Shown here piece after piece: positions 34,026 to 46,265 of a stretch of 64,000 nt of DNA (the first letter of the stretch is position 1; each line of letters begins with the position of its first letter). The DNA is from Diplodia intermedia (lineage: Eukaryota; Ascomycota; Dothideomycetes; Botryosphaeriales; Botryosphaeriaceae). The DNA lies in the NCBI GenBank assembly GCA_021495925.1, contig JAKEKT010000047.1:62001-126000 (forward strand), in the 5' to 3' direction. The notes under the pieces were generated by a model. It was not told where the DNA came from. It made no database searches and was given only the letters and a program-made list of their open reading frames with translations. The translations under genes were made by a program, and so were the position numbers.

Positions 34026-36068
34026 GCTGAAAGAGATCCTGAGTGTGTCTATTGAAAAGCAAACACAACAGCATACCGCTCGGCATGGGTGCTATATAAG
34101 CAAATTTGTGGTACAGCTTGGATCCCAAAGTCAGGCCGCCGGCTCGTATGGCGGCGGGGTTCCTGATCAAGCGAGACGACACGACCACACCACTTCGGTG
34201 ATGCCGTTGGCCATTTTCTGTGAGTAGAGCTGCGTGTGGACCAAAGGATTCTTGAGGAACCATGCCGGCGCCCAGGCTGTGGCGGAGCGGGATAGGCGCA
34301 TTGGGGTGCTTGGCCGCTTTCGGGTGCTCAATACGAGTATCATGCCCAGCGGAATTGTGGCTGAAGGGTCGCCCATAGGGCACAGTCGCAGGCAGCAGGA
34401 GGCTTGGCTGATCTGTAAGCTTGCAGGCAACCGAGGGACGCAGAAAAAAAGGGCAGGGTTAGGCAACAAAGGCACGGGCCGGCCCGAAGCGAGCACGCGA
34501 TGCTGATGACTTACCCGGAGAGAACAGCCTCCTCGTTAAATCCTTAACCTTAATGGATTGGCCCTCAAGGGGGCTTTGTAATTAGAGAGACTATGTGTAC
34601 ACAGAGGGAAGACTAAGTCCAGCTAGATCTCTCATCCTCGGTAAATGTTGTGTGCAACTCTTCGTACTTCTCCTCTCCCAATATGCGACACGAGCTGACA
34701 GGGTTGCACATGGCGTCAAACGAGGTATTCAGGCGCCCATGTTGCCTACACAATCGTGTCGACAGGCTGGAGATGTGTCGTTGCATTTATCGGGTAAAGA
34801 GTCTCCACTGGGGATAGAATGCGTATCCAGAAATGTAACTGGATCATTTTCTGCCGAGTTCCAGGTATTCATTCCTCTCACACTTTTGCATTTGACCGGG
34901 CTCGCGTTACACCCATTTTCCATGCAACCTCGACTCAGACAGAGCTTCCATACTTTGAATATACAAGCGTAGCTGCAAACTACTCCACACAGGATGACTT
35001 CGTCATAACCACGGCTGAGTTCCCCTCACGCAAATTACATGCTCTCTTAGTACCGTCGTAAGCGGGAATAACCGAAACGGAATCCAGCATCAATCCTGAG
35101 CATAAGCACCGGTCATATACTTCAACTTCAGCAAAATCTAGCGGATCTGCCGCTCTTCCTGGCACTCCGGTCGTGTTCGCTGGCAGAAGAGTTTTGATGG
35201 GACACCCTTGTCTAGCGGCGTCTCCGCGCCAACAAGGTCAACAAACACGAGCTTCCCCCAAAAGCAATTTTTTTTTTAAATGCAGCAGGTATGCCATTGA
35301 TCCACCTTGGTAATTCAAGGTAGTGCCATGCAAAAAAGGAAATGCGCCTGGCAATACTCACGACCAGTTAAAAAAATCCCGACCACGGAAAACACCACGG
35401 CATATGGTGCAAACGACTCTATTCTTTCGACAAAAGTACAGCCGGGTTTTGCTGCTACTCATACCGTGCGAGAGAAGAGTGTCGCTGATCTCGGGGCGAT
35501 CATGGCCGGATAACGAGCCTCGGGACATCAAGGTAAGTGGAGGCTCGGCCCGCTAAGACCACATCCAACGCTGGGAAGAGATGGGACCTTCGCGGACATC
35601 TGTCACCATAAACCTGGCCCAGCCGTCAATTTTATGTCATTTTAGAATGAGTCTGGCGGCTATGGCCTGGCAATGAAACGACAAGAACTTGCATTCTTCT
35701 TTCTTCGGCGGTTGTAACAGAAATATCATTGATCTTGCATAGATGTGGGGAGATAAAAACACGGAGCCCGGCAGCCCCAGTATGTGCACATGCATTCCCT
35801 TGACGGATAAGCGCTTCGCGCATCACGGCGAGATAATTTTTTGCCCTGTCTGAACATGTTCCAATCATGTCTTTTGACAGACGGCCTGATCGTCCCCCGA
35901 AATGGAGCGATCTACAGCCAGACATCAGTGTTACTTTTTGAACTGGGGAAAACACTTATCATGGTGCAAATTTCCGTGAGGATAAGAGGTGCGAAAGCTG
36001 TAAGTTACCACGATGCAGCTGTGAAGCTTCCATCGAAAAGCTCACTCCTTTCAAGGTCTTCAAGGACC
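34026..36068. other. intergenic, nothing recognised except GATA sites
   Basis: Divergent promoter region between the membrane protein gene (leftward) and the amino-acid oxidase gene (rightward). The only open frames are short and unsupported. Candidate AreA-type sites lie in its last 320 bp. Confidence 0.5.
35752..35986 (+). promoter_or_regulatory. cluster of four GATA elements upstream of amino-acid oxidase
   Basis: GATAA cores at 35752-35756 and 35832-35836, both preceded by A; TTATC (minus-strand GATAA, followed by G) at 35956-35960; and GATAAG at 35981-35986. The density and position, 80-320 bp before the ATG, fit binding by the nitrogen regulator AreA/Nit2. GATA is a short word, so chance is possible. 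Confidence 0.4.
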
Positions 36069-37835
36069 ATGACTTCAGTATCCTTCCGAAATGCCATGGC
36101 GTCTATGACGCTAATAGCAGCCTGTTCCTTCCCTGCTCTCGCGACGCCCGTGCAGGTAAACACTGAACGGCCCTTGCTACAAGACTTCGACGCCCTCGGC
36201 GCGTGGTTCGACGGCGTGGCAGCAATTCAAACCAACAGCAGCACGTCGGCCTCCGCAGCACCAGGAAAAAACGCATCCATCGCCATCGTCGGCGGGGGCA
36301 TCTCCGGCCTAGCCACCGCCCTCATGCTCGACAGCATCGGCGTGCACAACTGGGAGATGATCGAAGCCAGCGACCGCGTCGGGGGCCGATTCCGCACCCG
36401 CTACGTGGGCGGGACCGACGAGTGGGCCGAGATGGGCCCCATGCGGCTGCCGTACAGCGTCACGTACAAGGACGGCGAGACGCTGGAGTACACGGACCAT
36501 CGGATGGTGTGGCAGCTGGCCGACACGCTCAACGCGATGAACGGCGACGGCTCCGAGTGGCAGGTCGACTTCATCCCCTGGATCCAACACCATCCCAACG
36601 AGCTGCTCGCGCTCGGCACGGGCAGGCATCCCGACGGCGGCATCCCGACGCGCGCGGAGATAGCGGCCGACTCGAGTCTCGGCAAGCCGGCGCCTCTGGA
36701 CACGCACGAGTACGACGAGACGAAGCGGCAGATGGACGGCATCCTCAAGCGAAAGGAGGCGCTAAAGTCCATCCAGCGCGACGTCTGGCGCGCCCACAAG
36801 CGAGCCATGGACCAAGGGCTCGACGACTGGAGCGAGCAGGCGATGATGCGGCACGTCTTCAAGGCCGGCGAGAATGCCACGGACGCGATCTGGACCGCGA
36901 GCGACTACGACGTCTTCTGGGACGAGCTGGTCCACAATTCCAACCTCGGCCTGGACGGCAGCGAGAGCGCGCTGGGCGAAACGGAGTGGAAGTGCATCGA
37001 CGGCGGCTTCAGCCGGCTCTCCGACGCCTTCCTGCCGCATGTCCGAGACAGGCTCACGCTGAATCGGAAAGTCAGGAAGCTCGAGGCGGTGCGAGGCCCC
37101 GATGGCCGGGCCCGCACTCGTCTCTCGTGGTACCCGAGCGTCGCCAACAGGACGGTCGAGTCCGAGGACTTTGATTACACAATCATGGCTGTCCCGTTCA
37201 CCATGACCCGCTTCATGGACCTCCCAAAGTTCTCCTCTGTTCTTGGCCGGGCCATCGGCGAAGCTGGTCTGCGGTTCAAGTCGGCCTGCAAGGTCGCTCT
37301 CCTCTTCTCCGAGCGCTTCTGGGAGAAAGGTGAACGTCCCATCTTCGGCGGCTACTCGACCCCGCCCAGTGCCCCTGTTGGGGCGCTGTATTATCCAGTG
37401 TATGGCCTGAATCAATCTCGTCCCGGCCTGATCATGCACTACCGGGGCGGAGATTGGAGTGACAGATTCACCAGCTTCTCCGACGAAGAGCACGTGCAGA
37501 CGTTTCTGGACGCCATCGTGGATCTCCATGGCGAGCAGGCGAGGGAGTTGTACACCGGCGACTACGAGCGGCTTTGCTGGTTGCAGGACGAGCATACGGC
37601 AACGTCATGGTGCAGGCCCGATGTCGAGCAGCATAAGCTGTACATCCCTGCGTATCACCGGACGGAGCACAATACGATATTCATTGGAGAGCACACGGCG
37701 CCGACGCAGGCGTGGGTTAGCTCGTCGCTTCATTCGTCTGTGAGGGGTTCTGTCCAGCTACTTCTCGAGCTGGGGTTGATTGAGGAGGCGAAGGAGCTTA
37801 ACCAGCGGTGGATGGGACGATGGATCAAGATGTAA
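36069..37835 (+). CDS. secreted L-amino-acid oxidase-like flavoprotein
   Basis: Single exon, 588 codons from ATG 36069. The open frame extends upstream, but this ATG gives a signal peptide (MASMTLIAACSFPALATP within residues about 10-27). The FAD motif AIVGGGISGLATALML is followed by EASDRVGGRFRTRY, and the C-terminus has FIGEHTAPTQAWVSSSLHSS. This is the flavin amine oxidase arrangement seen in fungal and snake L-amino-acid oxidases. The enzyme is expected to deaminate amino acids outside the cell, giving ammonia and hydrogen peroxide. Monoamine oxidase-like alternatives are less likely, given the long substrate domain (residues about 120-300) and secretion. Clustered GATA motifs upstream fit nitrogen control. 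Confidence 0.88.
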   Translation: MTSVSFRNAMASMTLIAACSFPALATPVQVNTERPLLQDFDALGAWFDGVAAIQTNSSTSASAAPGKNASIAIVGGGISGLATALMLDSIGVHNWEMIEASDRVGGRFRTRYVGGTDEWAEMGPMRLPYSVTYKDGETLEYTDHRMVWQLADTLNAMNGDGSEWQVDFIPWIQHHPNELLALGTGRHPDGGIPTRAEIAADSSLGKPAPLDTHEYDETKRQMDGILKRKEALKSIQRDVWRAHKRAMDQGLDDWSEQAMMRHVFKAGENATDAIWTASDYDVFWDELVHNSNLGLDGSESALGETEWKCIDGGFSRLSDAFLPHVRDRLTLNRKVRKLEAVRGPDGRARTRLSWYPSVANRTVESEDFDYTIMAVPFTMTRFMDLPKFSSVLGRAIGEAGLRFKSACKVALLFSERFWEKGERPIFGGYSTPPSAPVGALYYPVYGLNQSRPGLIMHYRGGDWSDRFTSFSDEEHVQTFLDAIVDLHGEQARELYTGDYERLCWLQDEHTATSWCRPDVEQHKLYIPAYHRTEHNTIFIGEHTAPTQAWVSSSLHSSVRGSVQLLLELGLIEEAKELNQRWMGRWIKM

Positions 37836-38392
37836 TTAGCCATGCTGCTAAAAGTCTGTTTTACCTCGCCGGCAAAGTTCGCATACCGGCGCCATACCAT
37901 CGCAATGGTCGCCAGTGATGTGGGTACCGGCTACAGGCTGGCTATGACGATGTCAAGTACTCTCGATACAAATGCTAATTAAGCCAAATGTCGAGGCCTC
38001 TACGACCCCGCAGCACTTCAACTTCAGCCGATAGTTTAGAGTTACGCCAGGCTGTTTGTAGCCTTGCTCAAGTGAAAACCCCTTTGATGGTGATATTACA
38101 CCTTTCGGTATCCTTATTAGGTGCCTGAGGGGATTGACTTTAGCCTGAAATGCATGTAAGTAGTACCACCATATCAACTGGAGGGCACAAGACCACGGGG
38201 AAGCTTGTGGGAAGAGCGGGCCGAGCGGAAACATCAATCGCAGCCATTCGAGCACTATGAGACTCTTCTGCAACTGGAAACAAACATCCATTTCGGCCAC
38301 GTGGGACAGCCAAGTCGCTTAAAAGGGTCTCGGCTCCAATGGCTGCATGCACGACTGCTACGATGTTCCTTATTACGGACCGCCAAGTTTCA

Positions 38393-38399
38393 TTTAGCC
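38393..38399 (-). promoter_or_regulatory. XlnR/Xyr1-type site
   Basis: The minus strand reads GGCTAAA, matching the GGCTAAR site bound by the xylanase activator XlnR/Xyr1. It lies about 206 bp upstream of the xylanase ATG. Confidence 0.55.
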
Positions 38400-38526
38400 G
38401 GCGGCAGAATCAACGTGGCACCCTCATTGTGTCAGGAACGGTAGCCGCACACTTGGAGCATCTTGGCTGTTTGAAACACCTGACCGACGAACATGCCCGT
38501 TCGACAGCTTAATCCGACTACACCTG

Positions 38527-38536
38527 TATATAAAAG
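38527..38536 (+). promoter_or_regulatory. TATA box of GH11 xylanase gene
   Basis: TATATAAAAG, 69 bp before the ATG. A strong TATA box is usual for inducible, highly expressed secreted enzymes. Confidence 0.7.
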
Positions 38537-38562
38537 GCTGGATAAACCACCCCACAGAATGA

Positions 38563-39333
<771 letters not shown>

Positions 39334-40345
39334 GTGGGAGGTCAGTCGCGTGGGTTTTGTGGGTGCTGTCTGTGTGGAAAGGGGGTGTTGACTGCTGCTT
39401 TTCTTCTGAACACTCTCTTGGTGGCTTTTCTAACGCTCTTTGCTCGGTACGTCGATGTAGCCGTGCTTCCGAAGACAAATTCTATCTCGATAGGCAGACG
39501 GTTTTTTGAATGATATTCGTTTACCTATCGTGACAATCAAGCTGACGCGGGCAGTCTTTCGGTTTCGAGATACTGTTTGGTTGGTTACTTTTCTTCTCCA
39601 CACAGTTTCCATGATCTCCACCGGGCTGCTACCCAGCGAATGGCGTGTCTGATACATCAAGGTCTCCTGCTAGTCCACCCATCAGCGTGAAGTCGTGTGC
39701 GCGTGAAATCAGAGAAAGGGTCGAATAAAACAGCTGGGTGGCGTTGAGCATACGTATATACTGGTGCGAGCTTGCTGGATTTGGATATGTCCCACTCAAT
39801 CGGGATAGCCTGCCGTGTGCAATTTGACCAGGCCAGGGTCGCCGCGGGACGTTAGACGTCTGTCACTAATCGGGGGGCTTCAGTAGTCTCCGAATTAGCG
39901 TGTGTGTGTAGCGAAGGTGAAGAAAAAGAAAGGTGCCAGGGGTGTGGGGGCCAAGGCAGTTCAACCGGCAATGCAAACCGCCTTGTCGCCTTTCAGATTA
40001 GCACGCCGGGCCACCGTCCACGCAAGCGGCCCGGGCGGCGTTAACCGACAACGCTCTACACCAGCTGGAGTATAGATTGCCCGAGCATAAAAGCCACCGC
40101 GGATTCCGGCCGAGAAACCTACAACTTCGCGATCGAGAGGTTCCAGCGCGATTCAGGCTCTTGGCCGATCGGCGAACGTGGACGGCCTTAGTCGCGACAC
40201 ATGGAGGGTTGTCCGCGCACGCAAGTAGACGGCGCCCTTCAGCATGGATATATAAGTCGACCGGATGTGGTGCGGTCAAAGTAACCTCGATACACACCCC
40301 GGCGAACATCATTCCGCTCGTCACCACTTCAAGCAAGCCGAAGCC
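39334..40345. other. intergenic, nothing recognised
   Basis: 3' flank of the xylanase gene and promoter of the hydrolase gene. No coding signal. Confidence 0.5.
40249..40255 (+). promoter_or_regulatory. TATA box of alpha/beta hydrolase gene
   Basis: TATATAA, 91 bp before the chosen ATG at 40346. Confidence 0.45.
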
Positions 40346-41181
40346 ATGCTGCCCACCATCGTTGGCTGCCCCGGCGCGTGGCACACCAAGGATTTCTTCG
40401 ACGATCTCTCCAACAGCTTCCGCTCGCGCGGATACGATTTCGTCAGCCAGGACGCGCCGGGAGTGGTGCAGCAGAATGGCTTCGACGGCACGGCAGACAA
40501 GGATGCTGACTCGCTCAGGGCGAATCTGCTCGTGCCCCTCGTCGAGTCGGGCAAGGATGTCGCCCTACTAATGCACTCCTACGGAGGCGTCTACGGCGCC
40601 GGAGCCGTGCAAGGATTGAGCAAGCAGGAGCGGCAGGCGGCGGGCAAGGCGGGTGGCGTCGTCGCCCTGGTCTTCGTCAGCGCCGTGCCGCCAATGGCCG
40701 GCAAATCCACGCTGGACATGATGGGAACCGACACGGACCATCTCCCGCCCTGGGTCGACCACGATGTGCGTGATCCATGTCGTTCTTTGGACCATCAGCG
40801 CTGACATGTGTGCTGCCGCAGCGATCTACGGGCTTCGTCGCCTTCAGCGGCGCCCGCGAAGTCATGTATCACGACCTCCCCGACACGGTTGCCACGCGCT
40901 ACCTCTCCATGGTCAAGCCGCAGGCCCTGAGCTCGCTAGGCTCGCCCATCAGCTACTCCCCATTGGCCGACCCGTTCTTCGCAAACATGTCCGGATACGT
41001 GCTCTGTGGAGCCGACAGGGTCATCCCGCTCGCCGGGCAGGAGGCCTATGCCGCCATGGGTGGCATCGACCGCACGGTGCTGGTGCCGCAAGCCACCCAT
41101 GCCTTCTTCGCCTCGGCTCAGGGACAGGTTGTGGATGCCACCCTCCAGCTCCTGGCCGACATCAACCCCGCCAACGAATAG
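40346..41181 (+). CDS. alpha/beta hydrolase
   Basis: Two exons, 40346-40765 and 40822-41181; 259 codons. It opens with the usual first strand and oxyanion loop (TIVGCPGAWHT). The nucleophile elbow is LLMHSYGG with Ser78: the first Gly of GxSxG is replaced by Met-His, as in many small fungal members. The acid is probably Asp in LCGADRVIP and the histidine is in PQATHAFF. There is no signal peptide, so it is cytosolic. The substrate is unknown; relatives include esterases and lactone or thioester hydrolases near secondary metabolite genes. The frame is open 27 codons upstream of ATG 40346, but homologues start at this point. Confidence 0.85.
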
Positions 41182-41518
41182 GATCCGGCAGTGATGCACG
41201 CACACGGGCTGGGGGCACGAGTGGGGTAAAGCGGGTGTACATCCCGCGCCATGCGTCCGATAATTTCGCTAGAGGATTTAAATACTAGAATATATACCGC
41301 TGTGGCCCTCACCGGCCCCGCCACCACCGCTTAGCTCGACTCCCACGTTTTCCACATCCGAATCTTGGATCCGCTCCGGCGATCCGTCTGCCCGTGCCCA
41401 GTGTGCTGAAACCCCCCGGGCTAGTTGCCGTCTAAAATTCTTCTGGAAACTGCGGCTCTCCTGATGAAAGTGCCCGTCTTAAGGGTCTGTCTTCGCACTG
41501 GTTGTCGGCGTGCGCACC
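41182..41518. other. short intergenic, nothing recognised
   Basis: Separates the hydrolase and rhodopsin-fold genes, both on the plus strand. No promoter motif stands out. Confidence 0.5.
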
Positions 41519-42761
41519 ATGGACGCCACCACCATGACTCCGGAGCAACAGGCGGCCTTCCTCGCTGAAAACCGCCAGGGCGAGGTGTACGCCGTCCACA
41601 TCTCGTTCTTTGTGTTGATGTTGATGATTCTCCCCGCACGATTCGCGTCGGCACGCATGGCGAAAAAACCGTTGTCATGGGATGACTGGCTATCATTCGT
41701 GGCTGCGGTAAGCTCAATCCGAACCACGGAGGTCAAACACACTGACCCAACCTCCAGGTGAACACCGTTGGTGTCTTCATCGGCTCGATGCTATGGCTTC
41801 ACTTCGGCCTCGGCAGACACTCCGCAGCCGTCATGCAAGAGGATCCGAAAAACATCTCTCGCTTCTTCCAAACGATCCTGGCGAATTCAATCATGTACAC
41901 GACCGCGCTGGCCTGCGCAAGACTCTCGCTGGTCGCATTCTTCTACCGCATCTTCGGCGTCTCCAGCATGCGCTACTTCCTGCACGGCTTCGTCTTCGTC
42001 ATCATTGCATGGGCAATTGCAACAGTAAGGTCCTCTCAAACACGTGCTTTGCTTTGCTGATCGCTTTCCACCAGTACGTCCCCTCCATCCGCACGTGCTG
42101 GCCCATCGAGAGTTTCTGGGATGGAACCAACCAGAACTGCATCGACATTTTCAAGTTCTACGTCGGCGTGGCCATCGGCGGGATCGTGACCGACTTTGGC
42201 TTGATGGTGCTCCCGATACCCTACATCTGGAGGCTGAATGTGCCTCGGTACCAAAAGGTGCTCGTCGTGTGCACGTTGGTGTTTGGCGGCTTGTGAGTTG
42301 CATCCACCGCCTTCTTGACGGCATCTTGCGGCGGTGCTAATTGTTGTCCTGCGTAGCGCTTGTTTCGTCACCATCATCCGCTTGGTGAAGATAACGCAGC
42401 TCGACCTCTCGGATCCGACCTGGGGAACCGTTGACTTGATGATATGGACAGGTCTGGAGGTATACTGGTATGTGCCAAATCCGTCCCTTCGTTCAATCTA
42501 GTCATGCTAAACGTCAGCAGTGCTGTCATATGTTGCTGTCTGCCCACTCTGCGTCCGTTGGTCAAAGTAGCAGGGAGGCGCTTTGGGATCACGACCTGGT
42601 CATCTACGCCTGCCGACAGTCACTCGAACGGCGTTTGGACGGGCTCTCGCGGCCCCGCAATACAGCTCAACACCCCCGCATCGCACTCGGCGGAAGAGAT
42701 ACTGGGTGTAAGAGATCTGGAGTTCGCCAAGTACGATAACGCAGACTCAATCAGATCGTGA
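41519..42761 (+). CDS. rhodopsin-fold integral membrane protein, copy 2
   Basis: Five exons: 41519-41707, 41758-42024, 42075-42292, 42357-42467, 42518-42761; 342 codons. Helix 1 (FFVLMLMILPARFASARM) is followed by the WDDWLSFVAA signature. The family's FGLGRH segment comes next, then helix 3 with CARLSLVAFFYRIF. The loop holds CWPIESFWDG and NQNCIDIFKFY, and the last helix includes CCLPTLRPLV. The final acceptor is ambiguous between two AGs 3 nt apart, altering one residue. The cytosolic tail is short (about 60 residues), unlike copy 1. Function is unknown; it is a putative receptor-like protein of the plasma membrane. Confidence 0.82.
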
Positions 42762-43243
42762 TGTTACGAGAAGCTGGTGTTGTCGGCGCTGTTGACTGGT
42801 CAGAGACATCAGCTTGAGAAACGTGGATTGCGGACATTCCCAGTGGCATACCGTGGATCTCGCCGGGAGTAGCCGCCAAGCAAGTCGGCAAACATTGAGC
42901 CATAGTGCCTCCTTCTCTGCCCCCTGTCTGGCAGACTGGCATAGCCATCTGGGTTACAGGCTGACCAAAACCTTTGCATTGAAAGTGAGTACTGCGTTGC
43001 ATTCGGAACTCGTCCCTCCTTGCTTGGGGGCTCGCAAACCACTTCCTTTTTCCGCTGGGTACCTCGCCTCCTTTCTTCCTCTGCCAAAGCACTAAGCTCA
43101 GCCTGCGTTCTGTCTCACAAGCTTCCTCGTACCTACGCTGACAAACAACAATGAACAGAAACCAAACAAGATACCGACAAAGCAGCTTGTCCACCTTGAG
43201 CCGCAGACTTTCAGTGCAGAACACTCAAGATGACGACTCGCTT
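42762..43243. other. convergent intergenic region
   Basis: Lies between the converging 3' ends of the rhodopsin-fold gene and the broken membrane protein gene. Nothing else recognised. Confidence 0.5.
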
Positions 43244-45065
43244 TCACCCTGGCGAGTTCCCACTACTGCTACCATCCGAGTCCCCCAAGGCCTCTCCATA
43301 AGATTTCGACGGCTGTAACAACTTCGGGTGGTCTTTCTGCGAATTGTCAAGGACGGCAAGGCTCTCTCCCTTGGCGGTTATCGGATAAGAGGTGTTCGTT
43401 GCCGACCATGTTCCCACGCCCAGCTCCTCATGAGCAAGCCGTTGGAGTTGAAGCGTGTCGTTCGCCGTCCACTCCAGCCTACTGTACTCATTCCACCCCT
43501 TGCGCCTTTGGATGACCTCGACGATCCATTCGATACTGTACGCGATGATGTTGATGAGGCCGCCAATGGACAAGAGGATTTTAAGGCCCAGGACGCTGAA
43601 AGAGCTGAAGTTGGAGTTGACGATTTTCTGGGACCGGATTGGTATTAGTATTTGAGTCTGAGTTTGAGTTCGAGCGGAGCACAAGTGTTTTCCTTGACGA
43701 ACCTGGTTACGACAGACCTTCCTTTCGTCGTCATGCTGTGGCCGGTCCAGCAGAGGAATCACTTCCTGGTCAAACGGCCCGTTTGCCGCCTCAACAACTT
43801 GGCGTTGTAGGATCGCGAGGGATGCCAGATGCCAGTGCTCGACCTCCCGCTGCCATTGGTTGTCGGGAGGGGGTCCCTGGTTTCCGTTGTAAAGCGATCT
43901 TCGCGCCAGTAACGCAGAGATGCCCATCGTGTTGACGATGTACTCGACTGAGAATCCGTACCACATCCCCACCAGAAATTGAAAGGCAGAGTTCTTTGCG
44001 GAACTCGATGACTTGTCTTGATATATATGCTCCTGTGTCGGAATATAACCAGATGGTGGCTGACAGTTGTTTGGCGGGGCCCCTTCACCGTAACATATTT
44101 GGTGTTGGTGCGCGCAAGCGAGGACTGTTGCCGGATTCTCGCGGCAATACAGAGTTGTGTAGTCGTCCTCGTTTCCATACCACCCGCATTGAGTGTGGGC
44201 AGAAAAGAGAACATCGTCGACTGGTGTAGAGTATGAAATGTCTCTTCCAGAGAGGAAGTAGAGAGAGAGGTCGGCATCCCTTCGACTGAGCTCAGGGATA
44301 GGTGTGAAATCCACTTCAGCTGACCCTATCCTTGCATCCAAAGCACTACATGTATTAGCGACACTCATCGAGGCCTTTTCGTGGTTTAATTTTTGGTACC
44401 CTAGTGAACGGGCACGTGGAGTTCTGGTCGACGTCGCTTGGTAGTCTGATCTGTACGAATGACGGACAATCTTGGCGCTGGGCATCTCGGGAATAGCATC
44501 TCTGGGCGTAGTCGGCAGACGAGGATACTATCTGCGACGTATAGGGCAGAAGCATTGCCGCTCGCTGAGGGACGGACGCCTCATCCTAGTCGGCCCACCC
44601 GCAGTTCTCTCCAGTCCACAGCACCTCGTTCCCCATCGCGCTCGAGATGCGAGAAGAAAACACACCAGCCACCGCGAAGGCTGCGAGGATGCATATCGCA
44701 GCACCAATGACTGGGATGATTCGTTTGCTGACGTTCGAAGCATTCTTTCTCCATGCCCATGCCACTCGACCAAGACTCCACATGCCCGCTGCTCCTGTGG
44801 CGGATGTCAGAATTGCTTGTCGTTGGTGATACAGCCCATCCTGCGGAGTCCCAGAGGAAAAATAATGATGTAAAGCAAAACAGGCAATTCTCCAGAAGCT
44901 CGTTCCGGTAATGGTCACGAAAAGCGCGAGGGCGGCGATGAGCAAGTTGCCGTTGCTTCGAGTCATTGTGAGGGTACTGCCGCGTATTGCTCCGTATGAC
45001 CAATTTGTCCAAACGCCAGTATGAACTCCGGAGATCGCAAGGGCGAGGCTGTCCTCGTCAATCAT
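43244..45065 (-). pseudogene. broken multi-pass fungal membrane protein gene
   Basis: Minus strand from ATG 45065. The first part has a signal-like helix (LLIAALALFVTITGTSFW) and a second helix near KRIIPVIGAAICILAAFAVA. It then reads WTGENCGWAD and meets a TAG at 44586-44588. The same frame continues past the stop for over 50 codons with family-like sequence (SSADYAQRCYSRD, then DVDQNSTCPF). The next family segment (FTPIPELSRRDADLSLYFL, PVDDVLFSAH) lies in another frame, about 80-100 residues too early, and no intron joins them in phase. The C-terminal half (LQLQRLAHEELGVGTW) is open, with a probable 75-nt intron at 43628-43702. The family is uncharacterised and common in Pezizomycotina. The stop, the missing segment and the frame change together indicate a pseudogene. 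Confidence 0.6.
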
Positions 45066-46265
45066 TTTGACTGCAAGGGGACTGATTCGATGGGAGAAAG
45101 CGGAGGGAAGAATCAGAAAGTGGAGATTCGTATGATTAGAATTTCCTAGCTGGAGTGCAGCATTTAAATAGCTATGCTTTCACGAGACATAGCCTTGCAT
45201 TTCCCGCTACATATGCGTCATGAATAGGCTGCAACACATGTTTCCGCAGGAAATAGGCTGGCTTTTTCACCTTGTAACACGTCGACGAGCGATACAGCAG
45301 AAACACAGCCACACTATAATCTCGAGTTTTACAGAGGAGGTTTCGGTTACCTTGAGCTTATAGATACCACACAGTCTATAGTATAAAGCTGTTGTGTGGC
45401 TCGTGCCTGGAACAGAGTTTGGATGCATGCGAATTTACTCACTGGCTGTCTAACCGAAAATGAGATTTTTGGAGAGGTGTTGTTCATTTAGAAGCTGGGA
45501 TCTTTCTCGGAGACCTAAAAATTGATTCAGATGCAGGTTGTGCAAGAAAAGCGTCTGCGCGTAACGCTAACTTGGAAGACGAAAGATGCCGCGAGCGAAA
45601 CGTCTCTTGCATCATGTTTGAGTTATCTAAAGGGATCGACGGTCTGCCTTGCCCGCTCACTGTGGTGTAACAGCTGCAGGCAGACTTGGAGTCCGAAGCT
45701 GCCCAAAATAGTTTCAAAGTGCTCCAGGCAACCCGGCAAATTATATCCAACGGAGCAGCCTTGGGGGCTGAGTTTATGGCTTGCGCCTGCAGTGGCTGTC
45801 ACATGCGATAAGCCGACCTGCAAGCCAAGCCTTGATTTACCGCCCGAGGCGATCCACCAGCCTCTTTGGTGCCAGGCACGTACAGTTCCATTCCGTATCA
45901 AACCAAGGGTCTCTTTTGCAGAACGACGCAATTCCAACCTATTGCGTCACCAACACATACCCCCAAAAAAATATTCCTGTGAAGGGCCTGGCAAAATCAG
46001 CGTTTAGCAAGGGCAGGATGCAAAATCCTCCTGCTCCAGTAGGAGCGAGGCGCTAAAGAAACCATTGGCCTTCCTTGGCGATCTTTCGCGTTGTCTCACG
46101 AAGTTACCCCGCACAATTAATTCCTCCTCACGTCAGCAATACAACGCAGACGGTGACACGGCTGCTTGCGGATCGAGATAGTGTTGGGGCGGAAATGATT
46201 TATAAATATGGCCCAAGACGAATGCTCAGCCTGTTCAACTCGTATTCTCGTTACTGTACCACGAC
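45066..46265. other. intergenic, nothing recognised
   Basis: Divergent region between the broken membrane protein gene and the flavin oxidoreductase gene. One plus-strand frame (45522-46007) is open for about 160 codons but has no family likeness. Confidence 0.5.

Noticed and set aside
43628..43702. Removal of the 75-nt segment as another disabling lesion
   Set aside because: It is a multiple of three with no stop and has donor, branch and acceptor; an ordinary intron that does no harm if retained.
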